This document shows, in pieces, positions 17,701 to 26,248 of a stretch of DNA of 61,726 bases. Under the pieces are notes generated by a model. That model was not told the DNA's origin. It worked only from the letters and a program-made list of their open reading frames with translations, and did no database searches. Origin of the DNA: Burkholderia sp. 4M9327F10 (lineage in GTDB: Bacteria; Pseudomonadota; Gammaproteobacteria; Burkholderiales; Burkholderiaceae); contig NZ_SCNV01000051.1 in assembly GCF_005503145.1 (NCBI RefSeq), positions 1 through 61,726 of the forward strand, in the 5' to 3' direction. How positions within the stretch are numbered: position 1 is the first letter of the stretch; every line of letters starts with the position of its first letter. The position numbers and the translations under genes are program-made.

Positions 17701-19430
17701 CCGGCGTGCGCGAGGAAGCCTGGCCGCAGCCGCGCAATGCCGATGAAATGCACGAGACGCTGACCGGCCTTGCGTGCATCGGCGACGCCGAAGCGCACGC
17801 CAATCCGGACTGGCAGGCATGGCTTGCAGCACTCGCCGATGCAGGCCGTGCAACCCGTTTGCGCACCCCAGCCGGCGCGGCGCTCTGGCTGCCGGCGGAA
17901 CGGCTGACCTGCCTGCTGGCCATCTACCCGGACGCAAAATGCGAACCCTCCATCGCCGCCCCTAAAGGCTTCACGGAACCGTGGAGCGAGGATGAAGCGC
18001 TGGTCGACGTGATGCGTGCCCGGCTCACCGGTTTCGGACCGCTGCCGGTGGCATGGATCGCCGACGCACTGGCCCTGCCCACAAACGCCGTGGAGCGCGC
18101 CCTGAGCGCACTCGAAGCGCAAGGCTATGTCATGCGCGGCCGCTTCACGCCAGGCGCAAACACAGAAGAATGGTGCGAGCGCCATCTGCTCGCGCGGATT
18201 CACCGCTATACCGTGCGGCGCTTGCGGCGGGAAATCGAGCCGGTCGAACGGCACGACTTCATGCGCTTCCTGTTCGAATGGCACCATCTGACGCCCTCCA
18301 CGCGCGGTGAAGGACGCGACGCGCTCGCGGCCGTGCTGGACCAGCTAACAGGCTTCGAGGCCGCCGCTGGCGCCTGGGAGGAAGACATTCTGCCTGCCCG
18401 TCTCAAGGACTACTCGGGCACCTCGCTCGACGAACTGTGCCGCTCCGGCAAGCTGGTCTGGACACGCCTGACCGAACGCACGCGCACGGCGGCTTCGCCC
18501 GTGCGCAGTACGCCGATCGTGTTGCTGCCACGCCGCGATATCGGCCTGTGGAGCACGCTGATCGATCAGGGCAAGCCGGCCGAGCTGTCGCCGCGGGCCC
18601 AGGGCGTTTATGAAACGCTGATCAAGCACGGCGCGATGTTCTTCGACGAGTTGCTGCGCAACACACGCCTGCTCGGCATCGAACTGGAAAACGCGTTAGG
18701 CGAACTGGTCGCAGCGGGACTCGTGAACTCCGACAGTTTCGCCGGCCTGCGTGCGCTGCTCCGGCCAGCCGCGAAACGCCAGGCCCATCATCACAACCGC
18801 AGGCCGCGCGGCGGCGCGCTGATCGGCGGCATGGACGACGCCGGCCGCTGGGCGCTGGTACGGCCGCGCGGCACGCTTGCCGTCGCGGAGAACCCTGCTC
18901 CCGCCTCATCCGCCTCATCCGCCTCATCCGCCTCATCCGCCGCTCCCGTCACAAGCCGCGCCCCGCTGCTCGCGCCTGAGGTGCTGGAACATCTGGCGAT
19001 GACCTTGTTGCGCCGCTATGGCGTCGTGTTCTGGCGCCTGCTCGCCCGCGAAGCCGAATGGCTGCCGCCGTGGCGCGATCTGCTACGGGTGCTGCAACGG
19101 CTCGAAGCGCGCGGCCAGGTGCGCGGCGGGCGCTTCGTCAATGGCCTGGCCGGCGAACAGTTCGCGTTGCCGGAAGCGATTCCGCTGTTGCGCGAAGTGC
19201 GCCGCCATGCCGACGACGGCGCCCTCGTCTGCGTTGCCGCAACCGATCCGTTGAATCTGGTCGGCACGTTGCTGCCCGGCGACAAGGTCCCGGCCGTGGC
19301 CGGCAATCGCGTGCTGTACCGGGACGGCGTGGCGGTCGCCGCGCTGGTGGCGGATGAGTTTGTTTATCTGGCCGACGTGGAGGGTGAAGCAAAGGAACAA
19401 ATGCGCGTCAGACTGGCGCGGAGGTATTAA
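14781..19430 (+). CDS. lhr: Lhr, large ATP-dependent helicase
   Basis: 1549-aa superfamily 2 helicase, close to the length of full Lhr proteins (about 1500). Walker A APTGSGKT lies at 62-69, the DEIH Walker B near 190, the C-terminal RecA domain with GIDIGDVDLV and QRVGRSGHH near 360-395, followed by the Lhr-specific winged-helix and C-terminal domains. Lhr enzymes translocate 3-prime to 5-prime on ssDNA and unwind RNA:DNA hybrids in DNA repair. Two low-complexity linkers carry 9-bp DNA repeats (16776-16802 and 18901-18936). The ATG at 14781 is preceded by CTCTGGAT; Met11 is an alternative. Confidence 0.93.
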   Translation: MARRAPIYASMTPASASSTTGVLDSFHPAVAGWFLKTFPAPTEAQLAAWPFIRSGHPTLVAAPTGSGKTLTAFLSALDELVQQGLANNGVLPDETLVVYVSPLKALSNDIRLNLQRPLEGIAAELAQRGLAPLEIRTAVRTGDTTQQERNALRKQAPHILVTTPESLYVLLGSDSGRRMLATTRTVIVDEIHALAGSKRGSHLALSLERLDALCGRRLPRIGLSATQKPIGAVARFLVGGASVSSAEPADCAIVDVGHVRARDLALEIPPVPLEAVMANEVWELVYNRLAELIAQHRTTLIFVNTRRMAERAARHLTERLGKEAVAAHHGSLAKEHRFDAEQRLKRGELRVLIATASLELGIDIGDVDLVCQMGSPRAIAPFLQRVGRSGHHVGGMPKGRLFPASRDDLIECAALLDCVRRGELDALQIPRAPLDVLAQQIVAEVSSAEWSEDALFDLMRQAAPYAELPREQYDAVLRMLAEGYTSRHGPRGAYLHRDAVSGTLRGRRGGKLVAVTSGGTIPENADYAVILEPQAVNIGTVNEDFAVESLAGDVFQLGNASYRILRVEAGRVRVEDAQGQPPNIPFWLGEAPGRSDELSFGVARLRTQIEQLLSDEGPPPKNAAAARDVADATVSAAVAAPRRAVRRQRELAVVDSSAAFDGAHDERGERGERAAGALAATQPLYTSRLERAVDWLTGTLGLDEPAARQIVDYLARTRAALGALPTQNTLVMERFFDESGGTQLVIHAPFGSRLNRAWGLALRKRFCRTFNFELQAAATEDAIILSLTGSHSFALDEVWRYLHSNTAEHLLIQALLDAPLFGVRWRWNATTSLALPRYSGGRKTAPQLQRMRSEDLLAAVFPDQVACLENIVGERELPHHPLVDQTIDDCLHEAMDTEGWLGLLRRIEQAEVKLVTRELPAPSPLAAEILTAKPYAYLDDAPIEERRTQAVLNRRWSDPASADDLGALDADAIAGVREEAWPQPRNADEMHETLTGLACIGDAEAHANPDWQAWLAALADAGRATRLRTPAGAALWLPAERLTCLLAIYPDAKCEPSIAAPKGFTEPWSEDEALVDVMRARLTGFGPLPVAWIADALALPTNAVERALSALEAQGYVMRGRFTPGANTEEWCERHLLARIHRYTVRRLRREIEPVERHDFMRFLFEWHHLTPSTRGEGRDALAAVLDQLTGFEAAAGAWEEDILPARLKDYSGTSLDELCRSGKLVWTRLTERTRTAASPVRSTPIVLLPRRDIGLWSTLIDQGKPAELSPRAQGVYETLIKHGAMFFDELLRNTRLLGIELENALGELVAAGLVNSDSFAGLRALLRPAAKRQAHHHNRRPRGGALIGGMDDAGRWALVRPRGTLAVAENPAPASSASSASSASSAAPVTSRAPLLAPEVLEHLAMTLLRRYGVVFWRLLAREAEWLPPWRDLLRVLQRLEARGQVRGGRFVNGLAGEQFALPEAIPLLREVRRHADDGALVCVAATDPLNLVGTLLPGDKVPAVAGNRVLYRDGVAVAALVADEFVYLADVEGEAKEQMRVRLARRY
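18901..18936. repeat. Four 9-bp repeats inside lhr
   Basis: CCGCCTCAT four times in frame, encoding an Ala-Ser-Ser tract in a linker between Lhr C-terminal domains. Expansion would keep the frame. A similar set, GAACGTGGC three times, is at 16776-16802. Confidence 0.85.
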
Positions 19431-19614
19431 TATTTAACATTTGTCTAAAGGTTCATAGTACCTTGCCGTTAGTAGTTTACGATCCCGCGTGCTGGCTGCC
19501 GCCTGGATACAATGAAATGAAAGCCAGCATTACATCTGATGTAGACTATTTGCCACCCGCCCGCCCGGCGCTCCGTGCTGGCGGCCCGCAGGCACACCTT
19601 GCCCGGGAAACGAC

Positions 19615-21618
19615 ATGAACGACGACCAACACGACCAGGTGCTCTATGCCCAGTTCGGCACAAGCAGCCCTTGCTGGCGTCTGTCCAAAGACAGCAACGC
19701 GCTGGAGCTGACGCCGGTCACGGGCGACATGCCGGCCAATGCCGCCATTCCCCTGAACCCGCAACAGGCCGCGCAGATTCGCTGCCTGACGGGCATTACC
19801 TCGCACCTGATTCTCGACGTGCGCCTGTTCGGCCAGCCGTTGCGGCTGCATCTGGTCGGCAAGAAACTCACCAGCAATCTCTGGGCAGGCACGGCCTCGG
19901 CCTATGAAGACACCGAATCGGTGGCGCGCGATCTGGTCCACGGACTGTCGTTCGCCGAGCAGGTGGTGTCGGAGGTCAACTCGGTCGTGGTGATCGTCGA
20001 CCGCAACGGCCGCATCCAGCGCTTTAACCGCCTCGCCGAAGAGCTCACCGGCATGAAAGAGGAAGACATTGTCGGCCGCAGTGTCTGGGCGCTGTTCATG
20101 TCGTCCGAAGCGGGCGCGGCGTCGAGCCAGAACATTGCCGGTTTCTTTAACCGCGGCGTCTCCTATGAAGTGGAGCGGCTCGTGAAGACCGTGCATGGCG
20201 AGCGGCTCTTCCTGTTTCGCAACAAGTTCGTGCAGAGCGGCAGTGGCGTCGACGAGCAGTTCCTGATCTGTTCGGGCACCGACATCACCGAAGAGCGCCG
20301 CGCGCAGGAGCGCCTGACCGAGTTGGCCAACACCGATTCGCTCACCGGCCTCGCCAATCGCAACGCGATTCAGGACAAGATCCGCGCGGCGATCTCCAGC
20401 GCGCCGGATGGGGTTTCGGTCGGCATCCTGTTCCTCGATCTCGACAACTTCAAGAAGGTCAACGACCACTACGGCCATGTGTTCGGCGACCGGCTGATCA
20501 AGGACGTTTCCGCCGCCGTCGGCACCTGCCTGAACGAAGGCGACACGCTGGCGCGGCTGGGCGGCGACGAATTCATCGTGCTGGCCGCAACCGGCACCGT
20601 GGCTTCGCTCGAAGCCACCGCGCAACGGATTCTCGACCGCCTGCGCACGCCGTTTAGCCTGGGTCTCGTCGAGGTCTACACCGGCTGCTCGATCGGTATC
20701 GCGCTGTGCCCGGAGCATGGCGACAGCCTCGAATCGCTGATCCGTTCGGCGGATACCGCGATGTACGTCGCCAAGGACGAGGGCAAGCGCACCTACCGGG
20801 TGTTTTCGCAGGAGATGGACCGCAAGGTGGCCGAGTACATGTGGCTCGACACCAACCTGCGGCGCGGCATCGACGAAGGCCAGTTCACGCTCTACTACCA
20901 GCCCAAACTGTCGATTTCGACCGGTGCGGTGACTGGCGCCGAGGCGCTGATACGCTGGAATTCCCCCGAACGCGGCCAGATCATGCCCACCGAATTCATT
21001 CGCTATGCCGAAGAATCGGGCCTGATCGGCCACCTCGGCCGCTGGGTGATGCAGACAGCCGCTGCACAAGCTGCGCGCTGGAAGGCCGCGGGCCTGAACC
21101 TGCGCGTGGCGATCAACGTGTCGGCGCGGCAACTGGTGGATACCGCGGTGGTCCGGCATTTCGCCGAAGCGCTTCAGCAGGCCGCGCTCGATCCTTGCCT
21201 GGTCGATCTCGAACTCACCGAAAGCTGCCTGATCGAAGATGAAGCCGCCGCGATCCAGCTGATTACGCAGTTCCGCCAACTCGGCGCGCAGGTGCATCTC
21301 GACGACTTCGGCACCGGTTATTCTTCGCTCTCGCAACTCGGGCGGATTCCGCTCGATGTCATCAAGCTCGATCGCAGCTTCGTGCGCTCGATCAACGAGA
21401 ACACCAAGGCCCAGGCGCTGGTGCGCTCAATGGTGGCGGTGGCCCAGGAGCTGAATTTCAAGGTGGTCGCCGAAGGAATCGAGACGGAGGCGGAAGAAGC
21501 GTTTATGAAGGGGCTCGGGGTGGAATACGTGCAAGGCTTCCTGTACGGCCAGCCCATGCCGGCCGTCGAGTTCGAGCAGTGGCTGCGCGAGCGGCAGAAG
21601 CTCAGGCTGATTGCCTGA
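19615..21618 (+). CDS. rpfR: RpfR-type BDSF receptor / c-di-GMP phosphodiesterase (FI-PAS-GGDEF-EAL)
   Basis: 667-aa soluble signalling protein. Residues 1-95 match the N-terminal RpfF-interaction region of the RpfR/YciR family; a PAS domain (about 105-225, VVVIVDRNGRIQRFNRLAEELTG) senses the fatty-acid signal; the GGDEF domain (about 235-400) keeps the motif ARLGGDEFIV; the EAL domain (about 410-660) keeps EALIRW, DDFGTGYSSL and AEGIE. It is highly similar along its length to what I recall of E. coli PdeR/YciR. In Burkholderia, binding of cis-2-dodecenoic acid to the PAS domain stimulates c-di-GMP hydrolysis. The convergent rpfF, 12 bp away, supports this identity. Confidence 0.92.
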   Translation: MNDDQHDQVLYAQFGTSSPCWRLSKDSNALELTPVTGDMPANAAIPLNPQQAAQIRCLTGITSHLILDVRLFGQPLRLHLVGKKLTSNLWAGTASAYEDTESVARDLVHGLSFAEQVVSEVNSVVVIVDRNGRIQRFNRLAEELTGMKEEDIVGRSVWALFMSSEAGAASSQNIAGFFNRGVSYEVERLVKTVHGERLFLFRNKFVQSGSGVDEQFLICSGTDITEERRAQERLTELANTDSLTGLANRNAIQDKIRAAISSAPDGVSVGILFLDLDNFKKVNDHYGHVFGDRLIKDVSAAVGTCLNEGDTLARLGGDEFIVLAATGTVASLEATAQRILDRLRTPFSLGLVEVYTGCSIGIALCPEHGDSLESLIRSADTAMYVAKDEGKRTYRVFSQEMDRKVAEYMWLDTNLRRGIDEGQFTLYYQPKLSISTGAVTGAEALIRWNSPERGQIMPTEFIRYAEESGLIGHLGRWVMQTAAAQAARWKAAGLNLRVAINVSARQLVDTAVVRHFAEALQQAALDPCLVDLELTESCLIEDEAAAIQLITQFRQLGAQVHLDDFGTGYSSLSQLGRIPLDVIKLDRSFVRSINENTKAQALVRSMVAVAQELNFKVVAEGIETEAEEAFMKGLGVEYVQGFLYGQPMPAVEFEQWLRERQKLRLIA

Positions 21619-21630
21619 GCCTCAGTCGGT

Positions 21631-22509
21631 CTAGGCAATGCTCGCGCTAGTCTGGCGCAGACTGGAGGTGCGGCGGTTCTGCAACATCACGAGCCGCTCC
21701 ATGAAGGCCAGATCCTTTTCTTCAATCGTGAACGCGGCCTCCACCCAGTCTTCCGTAATCTCCATCAGTTCGGCGCGCGAGAGCTGCAGCACCCGCTGGC
21801 GGGCTCGCAGCATGGCGCGGATGCCATTCATCTTGGGGCGCAAGGTGTCGACGAAGGTACGCGTCGCCACATAGGCCTCTCCCGGCTCGAACAACTGGTC
21901 GACCAGTCCCTTGCCCGCATACCATTCCGCGGTATGCGACTCGCCAATGCCGATCAGTTCTTCCGCGAGGCGCATCCCGGCCTTGCGGGCGACGAGCGAG
22001 TATCCGCCCATACCCGGGAACAGATTGAAGGCGATCTCGGGGAAACCCATGCGCGCATCGTTCTGCGCGAGCAGAAAGTGATGCGCAAGCGCGGCTTCGA
22101 AGCCGCCGCCGAGCGCCGTCCCCTCCACCATCGCAATCGAGATTGCGCCGGTATCGAAGCCGCGCGCCGCGGCGTGCACACAATCGACGCACGCGCGCGC
22201 ATACGACATCAGGGCCTGGCGCTTGCCGGCCCGGATCGTCTCGGCAAAGAAGTCCAGATCGCCGCCGACGTTGTACATCGCCGGAATCAGTGAGCCCGTC
22301 ACCCAGAAATCGATCGGCAAGCCGGACTCACGCGCGGCCTGAGCCAGACCCAGAATATCGTGCACCAGTTCAAGGTTAAAACACGGACGCGGCTGCGCAC
22401 GCAACATCATCCACATGATGTTGCGTCCCTCTTCGTAGTAGGCGGAAATTTGCGACAAATTACCCGCTTCGAGGAACGGACGGCAGGCGTGATGGTTGTG
22501 AAGGTTCAT
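21631..22509 (-). CDS. rpfF: RpfF, diffusible signal factor (BDSF) synthase
   Basis: 292-aa crotonase-fold enzyme. The two catalytic glutamates of RpfF are conserved with exact spacing: Glu138 in ALGGGFEAALAHH and Glu158 in MGFPEIAFNLFPGMGGYS (20 residues apart, as in Xanthomonas RpfF Glu141/Glu161). RpfF dehydrates 3-hydroxyacyl-ACP and releases the free cis-2-unsaturated fatty acid; Burkholderia enzymes make cis-2-dodecenoic acid. An AAAGGACC site precedes the ATG at 22509. It is convergent with rpfR, the arrangement of B. cenocepacia. A generic enoyl-CoA hydratase is unlikely given the NLFPGMGGYS signature. Confidence 0.92.
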   Translation of the reverse strand: MNLHNHHACRPFLEAGNLSQISAYYEEGRNIMWMMLRAQPRPCFNLELVHDILGLAQAARESGLPIDFWVTGSLIPAMYNVGGDLDFFAETIRAGKRQALMSYARACVDCVHAAARGFDTGAISIAMVEGTALGGGFEAALAHHFLLAQNDARMGFPEIAFNLFPGMGGYSLVARKAGMRLAEELIGIGESHTAEWYAGKGLVDQLFEPGEAYVATRTFVDTLRPKMNGIRAMLRARQRVLQLSRAELMEITEDWVEAAFTIEEKDLAFMERLVMLQNRRTSSLRQTSASIA

Positions 22510-22789
22510 TTTGAATGGTCCTTTAAGGTTAAACGGCGGTAACGCAAGTCGAGCCTAAAGCAGACCTCAATATGACGGGAGCGGGTTAGCTAACGGACGA
22601 ACGCAAGTCACCCTTGTGGCCCCTTGACGAAAGGGCTGTGAAGGAGGTTTCAAACGGGGACTGAGAGGCATGGGCGCAAACGATTGCCTGCGTGAAGCGG
22701 CGTGGTAATCATTGCGTCAAACTGACAGGAAAATCGGCAGACGGCCGAATGCGCGCCCGAATACGGAATTTATTGCCGGATTAGAGAAG

Positions 22790-22809
22790 GACGGCAATTC
22801 TTTGCCGTC
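22790..22809. repeat. Perfect 8-bp hairpin in the rpfF upstream region
   Basis: GACGGCAA-TTCT-TTGCCGTC, about 95 bp after the end of the hydroxycarboxylate dehydrogenase gene (minus strand) and 280 bp upstream of rpfF. It may terminate the former, though no T-tract follows. The rest of the 394-bp spacer 22510-22903 shows no gene. Confidence 0.5.
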
Positions 22810-22903
22810 AGGAAATGTAATGCGAAATACGGCGCGAGGTAATATTCAAGCGAAGTCGATTGGCGATACGGCGGCGCACTCGGGACGCCGAGCGGCTGGG
22901 GCA

Positions 22904-24043
22904 TCACTGCACTGCTGCGGACCAGTGCTCGAGTTGCTGCGCCGGCATGCCAAGCGCCAGGGCAGCGGCGCAGATCTGTTGCCAGGTAGCGGGGTCGACC
23001 GGCACGCCGTGCGCCTCGCGTTCGGCGCGCGTGGCGCGCTCCGGCTCACCGGGCACGAGGATGTTCTCGCTGCCCGCAGCCAGCGGCGAGGCCTTCAGCC
23101 ATTCGACAAACGCTTGCGCTTCGGCCTCGGCGTTCGGGGCATCGAAGGCGGCCGGATCGAGAATCACCGACAGCATGCAGTTGATGACGGCGTGGTTCGT
23201 GCCAAGCGTGTCCGCGTGGGTGGTGTAGCCGCCTGACAGAGCGCCGGCAAAAATCTCACACATCGCCGCGAGCCCGAAACCCTTGTAGCCGCCGAACGGC
23301 TGCAGCGATCCGAGCGGCGCTTCCATCATCACAGCCGGATCGAGTGTGGCATGCCCGTCGTGATCGATCAGTGCGCCGGGAGGCACCTGCTTGCCCTGGT
23401 TATACGCCACCCGCACCTTGCCGAATGCGACCGCGCTGGTAGCGAAATCGAGCACGAGCGGCGGCTTGCCGCTGCGCGGAAAAGCAGCGCAAAACGGATT
23501 GGTGCCGATGCGGCGGTCCGTTCCGCCGAACGGCGCAACGAGCGGGTCGCCCGCCACATTGACAAAGTGAAACGAAACGAGCCCGGCACGCGCACACTGC
23601 TCGGCCCAATGACCGATGCGGCCAATATGATGCGCGCCGCGCAGGCCGACCGCGCAGATGCCGAGCTGCCGTGCACGCTCGATGCCGCGCTCCATCGCCT
23701 CGTACGCGATCACCTGGCCAAAGCCTTTGCCGCCTTCGATGGTGAGCACCGCGCCAGCGTCGCGCACCACTTGCGCATGCAGATTGAGCTTGAGCTCGTT
23801 GTCGCGCAGCGACGCCGCATAGCGCGGGATCATGCCGACGCCGTGCGAGTCGTGCCCGGCCAGATTGGCGGCGAGCAGGTGGTCGGCCACCAGTTCGGCC
23901 TCGCGTGGCGCGCTGCCCGCCTGCTCCCAGATGGCCCGGACGAACGCGTGCAGAGACGACGACGCGATCCTGAGCGGGGCCGCTGCAGTTGTCACCGCCG
24001 TTGTCACTGCCGTTGCCACTGAGGCTGCACGCGGAGCGCTCAT
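22904..24043 (-). CDS. hcxB: Hydroxycarboxylate dehydrogenase B (Ldh_2 / malate-lactate dehydrogenase family)
   Basis: 379-aa NAD(P)-dependent oxidoreductase of the type 2 malate/L-lactate dehydrogenase family. The sequence follows E. coli HcxB (YbiC) closely as I recall it: ADHLLAANLAGHDSHGVGMIPRY near residue 55, HHIGRIGHWAEQCARAG with the catalytic-region histidines, and GTNPFCAAFPR. HcxB reduces 2-oxoacids and oxidises 2-hydroxyacids with broad specificity. The N-terminal 25 residues are an Ala/Thr/Val repeat from a 12-bp DNA duplication (23991-24014) and may not be native. It begins 1 bp after the peptidase stop (TGACATG), so the two are coupled. Confidence 0.88.
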   Translation of the reverse strand: MSAPRAASVATAVTTAVTTAAAPLRIASSSLHAFVRAIWEQAGSAPREAELVADHLLAANLAGHDSHGVGMIPRYAASLRDNELKLNLHAQVVRDAGAVLTIEGGKGFGQVIAYEAMERGIERARQLGICAVGLRGAHHIGRIGHWAEQCARAGLVSFHFVNVAGDPLVAPFGGTDRRIGTNPFCAAFPRSGKPPLVLDFATSAVAFGKVRVAYNQGKQVPPGALIDHDGHATLDPAVMMEAPLGSLQPFGGYKGFGLAAMCEIFAGALSGGYTTHADTLGTNHAVINCMLSVILDPAAFDAPNAEAEAQAFVEWLKASPLAAGSENILVPGEPERATRAEREAHGVPVDPATWQQICAAALALGMPAQQLEHWSAAVQ

Positions 24044-24044
24044 G

Positions 24045-25508
24045 TCACGGCGCCGCCGCGATCACATCGGCCACCGCCGCCGTCAGCTTCTTGCCATACG
24101 GCACATGCAGGAACTCATTCGGCCCATGGGCGTTCGACTTCGGTCCGAGCACGCCACACACCATGAACTGCGCGTGCGGGAAGCCTTCCTTCAGCACGTT
24201 CATCAGCGGGATCGTGCCGCCCTGCCCCATATAGGCACAGTCCGCGCCGTAATGCTCACGCGACGCCTCGTTAAGCGCCGCAGCGAGCCACGGCGTCAGA
24301 TCGGGCGCGCTCCAGCCGGTCGCCGCACCGGCGTCCGGCTTGAACGTGACCTTGGCGTTATACGGCGGGTCGACCTCGAGCAGCGCCTTCAGCTCCGCAA
24401 CCGCCTTGACTGCATCGAGAAGCGGCGGCAGGCGCAGCGACAGCTTGAAGGCCGTACGGGGACGCAGCACATTGCCGGCGTCGGCGATAGCCGGCAAGCC
24501 GGCTGCTCCCGTCACCGAGAGCGACGGCCGCCAGGTGGAGTTGAGCAGCGCCTCTTTCGGATCGGTCGTGGTGGGCAGCACCTGCCGGCCGTCCTGGCCG
24601 CACGCCCACGGAATCTTCTTCCAGACGTCGTCGCCCAGAATCTGCGCAGTGGCCTCGGCTTCGCGCAGACGATCCGCGGGAATCGGCGCATGGAAACCCT
24701 TCGGCAGCAGGTTGCCGTTCGAGGCGTCTTCGAGGCGGTCGAACAGTTGCCGCATGATGCGGAAGCTCGACGGCGTGATGCCACCATAGCCGCCCGAGTG
24801 AATGCCCTCATCGAGGACATGGACTTCGAGGTCGCCCGACACGAGGCCGCGCAACGAGGTGGTCAGCCATAGCTGGTCGTAGTTGCCGGCGCCGGAATCG
24901 AGACATACGACGAGGCTCACCGTGCCGAGCCGCTCGCGCAACGCGTCGACGTACGGCAGCAGGTCGTAGCTGCCCGACTCCTCGCAGGTTTCGATCAGGC
25001 CGACGCAGCGCGGCCGCTCGATGCCTTGGGCGTCCAGCGCGGCGAGCGCCGTCAGGCTGGCGTAGATCGCGTAGCCGTCGTCCGCGCCGCCGCGGCCGTA
25101 AAGCTTGCCGTCTTCCAGCTTGGGAGTCCACGGACCGAGGTCGTTACGCCAGCCGTCGAACTCAGGCTGCTTGTCGAGGTGGCCATACAGCACGATGGTT
25201 TCGGTACTGCCCGAACGGGTGGCCGCCGTTTCGAAGAAAATCACCGGCGTGCGGCCCGGCAGGCGGATTACTTCCAGCTTCAGGCCTTTGACGGGCTGTT
25301 GCTCGGCCCATTGCGCCGCATCCGTCACCACCCGGTCGATAAAACCGTGCCTCGCCCAGTCCGCGTCAAAACCGGGGCTCTTGGCCGGTACGGCGATATA
25401 GTCGGTGAGCGCCGGTACGATCTCGTCGTTCCACTTGCGATCCACGAACTCGCGTAGCGTGTCGTGGTTGATTTTCCTGGTCTGCTGGGTGGTGTCGTCG
25501 GAAATCAT
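24045..25508 (-). CDS. M20-family metallopeptidase (dipeptidase-like)
   Basis: 487-aa zinc-dependent hydrolase. Metal and catalytic residues are visible: His110 and Asp112 in LYGHLDKQPEF, Asp143 in YGRGGADDGYA, Glu176/Glu177 in ETCEESGS, and a late His in GPKSNAHGPNEF. The layout resembles M20A/M20F dipeptidases of the CNDP type, with a lid domain in the middle. It is the first gene of a two-gene unit with the hydroxycarboxylate dehydrogenase, suggesting scavenging of a conjugate whose hydroxyacid is then oxidised; this link is inference only. Confidence 0.87.
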   Translation of the reverse strand: MISDDTTQQTRKINHDTLREFVDRKWNDEIVPALTDYIAVPAKSPGFDADWARHGFIDRVVTDAAQWAEQQPVKGLKLEVIRLPGRTPVIFFETAATRSGSTETIVLYGHLDKQPEFDGWRNDLGPWTPKLEDGKLYGRGGADDGYAIYASLTALAALDAQGIERPRCVGLIETCEESGSYDLLPYVDALRERLGTVSLVVCLDSGAGNYDQLWLTTSLRGLVSGDLEVHVLDEGIHSGGYGGITPSSFRIMRQLFDRLEDASNGNLLPKGFHAPIPADRLREAEATAQILGDDVWKKIPWACGQDGRQVLPTTTDPKEALLNSTWRPSLSVTGAAGLPAIADAGNVLRPRTAFKLSLRLPPLLDAVKAVAELKALLEVDPPYNAKVTFKPDAGAATGWSAPDLTPWLAAALNEASREHYGADCAYMGQGGTIPLMNVLKEGFPHAQFMVCGVLGPKSNAHGPNEFLHVPYGKKLTAAVADVIAAAP

Positions 25509-25733
25509 GATGGCTGTCCGGTCGGTCGGTCAAAACGCACATGATAGTCCTCTAGCGGGCCGGCCTGAAGTCCCCCATCCGGCCAGGGCAGCGCAGAACG
25601 CTTCCAGCGCCGTTGCGCAAGATGGCCGAAACTCAGGCCGGGAGCGCGAACCGGCGGTGGAGCAGCAAGCCTCTGCGCAAATTGCCCAATCGCGCGACAA
25701 TTGTGAAATTGGCACTACGCCGGGAGTCCCGCG

Positions 25734-26039
25734 ATGGGCAGCACGGTAGTTCAAGCGGTGGCTGCGGTCGTCGCACTAGGGGCGTATTTCCTGCCGGCGA
25801 TTCTCGCCGACCGGCGCAAGCGTCACGACCTGCTGACGCTCGCGCTATTCAACGCCTGTCTAGGCTGGACCGGTTTCGGCTGGCTGGCCGCCTTGTACTG
25901 GGCGCTGCAGCCGAACCCGCCAAAAAACGTCGCCACCGAAGTGGCCGAGACACGGCGCGTCGTCAGGATGAAAACCTTTTCGACCATGCTGATCCAGCGC
26001 GTGCAGAGCCGCACGAACCGGAGCAAGGACGGGCGCTAG
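25734..26039 (+). CDS. Superinfection-immunity-type small membrane protein
   Basis: 101-aa protein with two membrane helices: VVQAVAAVVALGAYFLPAILA and LTLALFNACLGWTGFGWLAALYWAL, separated by the basic loop DRRKRHD. The segment FNACLGWTGFGWLAALYWAL is the core of the superinfection immunity (Imm_superinfect, T4 Imm-like) family. Phage T4 Imm blocks injection of incoming phage DNA; for chromosomal homologues the function is unproven. A GGGAG site precedes the ATG by 7 nt. No phage genes are adjacent, so it is a solitary gene. Confidence 0.8.
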   Translation: MGSTVVQAVAAVVALGAYFLPAILADRRKRHDLLTLALFNACLGWTGFGWLAALYWALQPNPPKNVATEVAETRRVVRMKTFSTMLIQRVQSRTNRSKDGR

Positions 26040-26248
26040 GCGCTTCCTTGCTCGCTTGCGCTTGCTCATTACGCCTTCCTGCCCGTTCCCGCGTTGCCAG
26101 CCGCAGCCCACGGCAAGACGGCGGCCCGCCGCAGCGCGTTCTCGTGCGCTGACCACTCGGCCGTTCGGCCGATTGCCGCGTTTTCTCCATGCATGAAATA
26201 ATCGGCCGGTCCCTTCACCTCGCGCACCACTCTCTCTGGAGTCCTGCA

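Noticed and set aside
19546..21336. 596-aa minus-strand ORF opposite rpfR
   Set aside because: Antisense shadow; rpfR carries all expected domain motifs.
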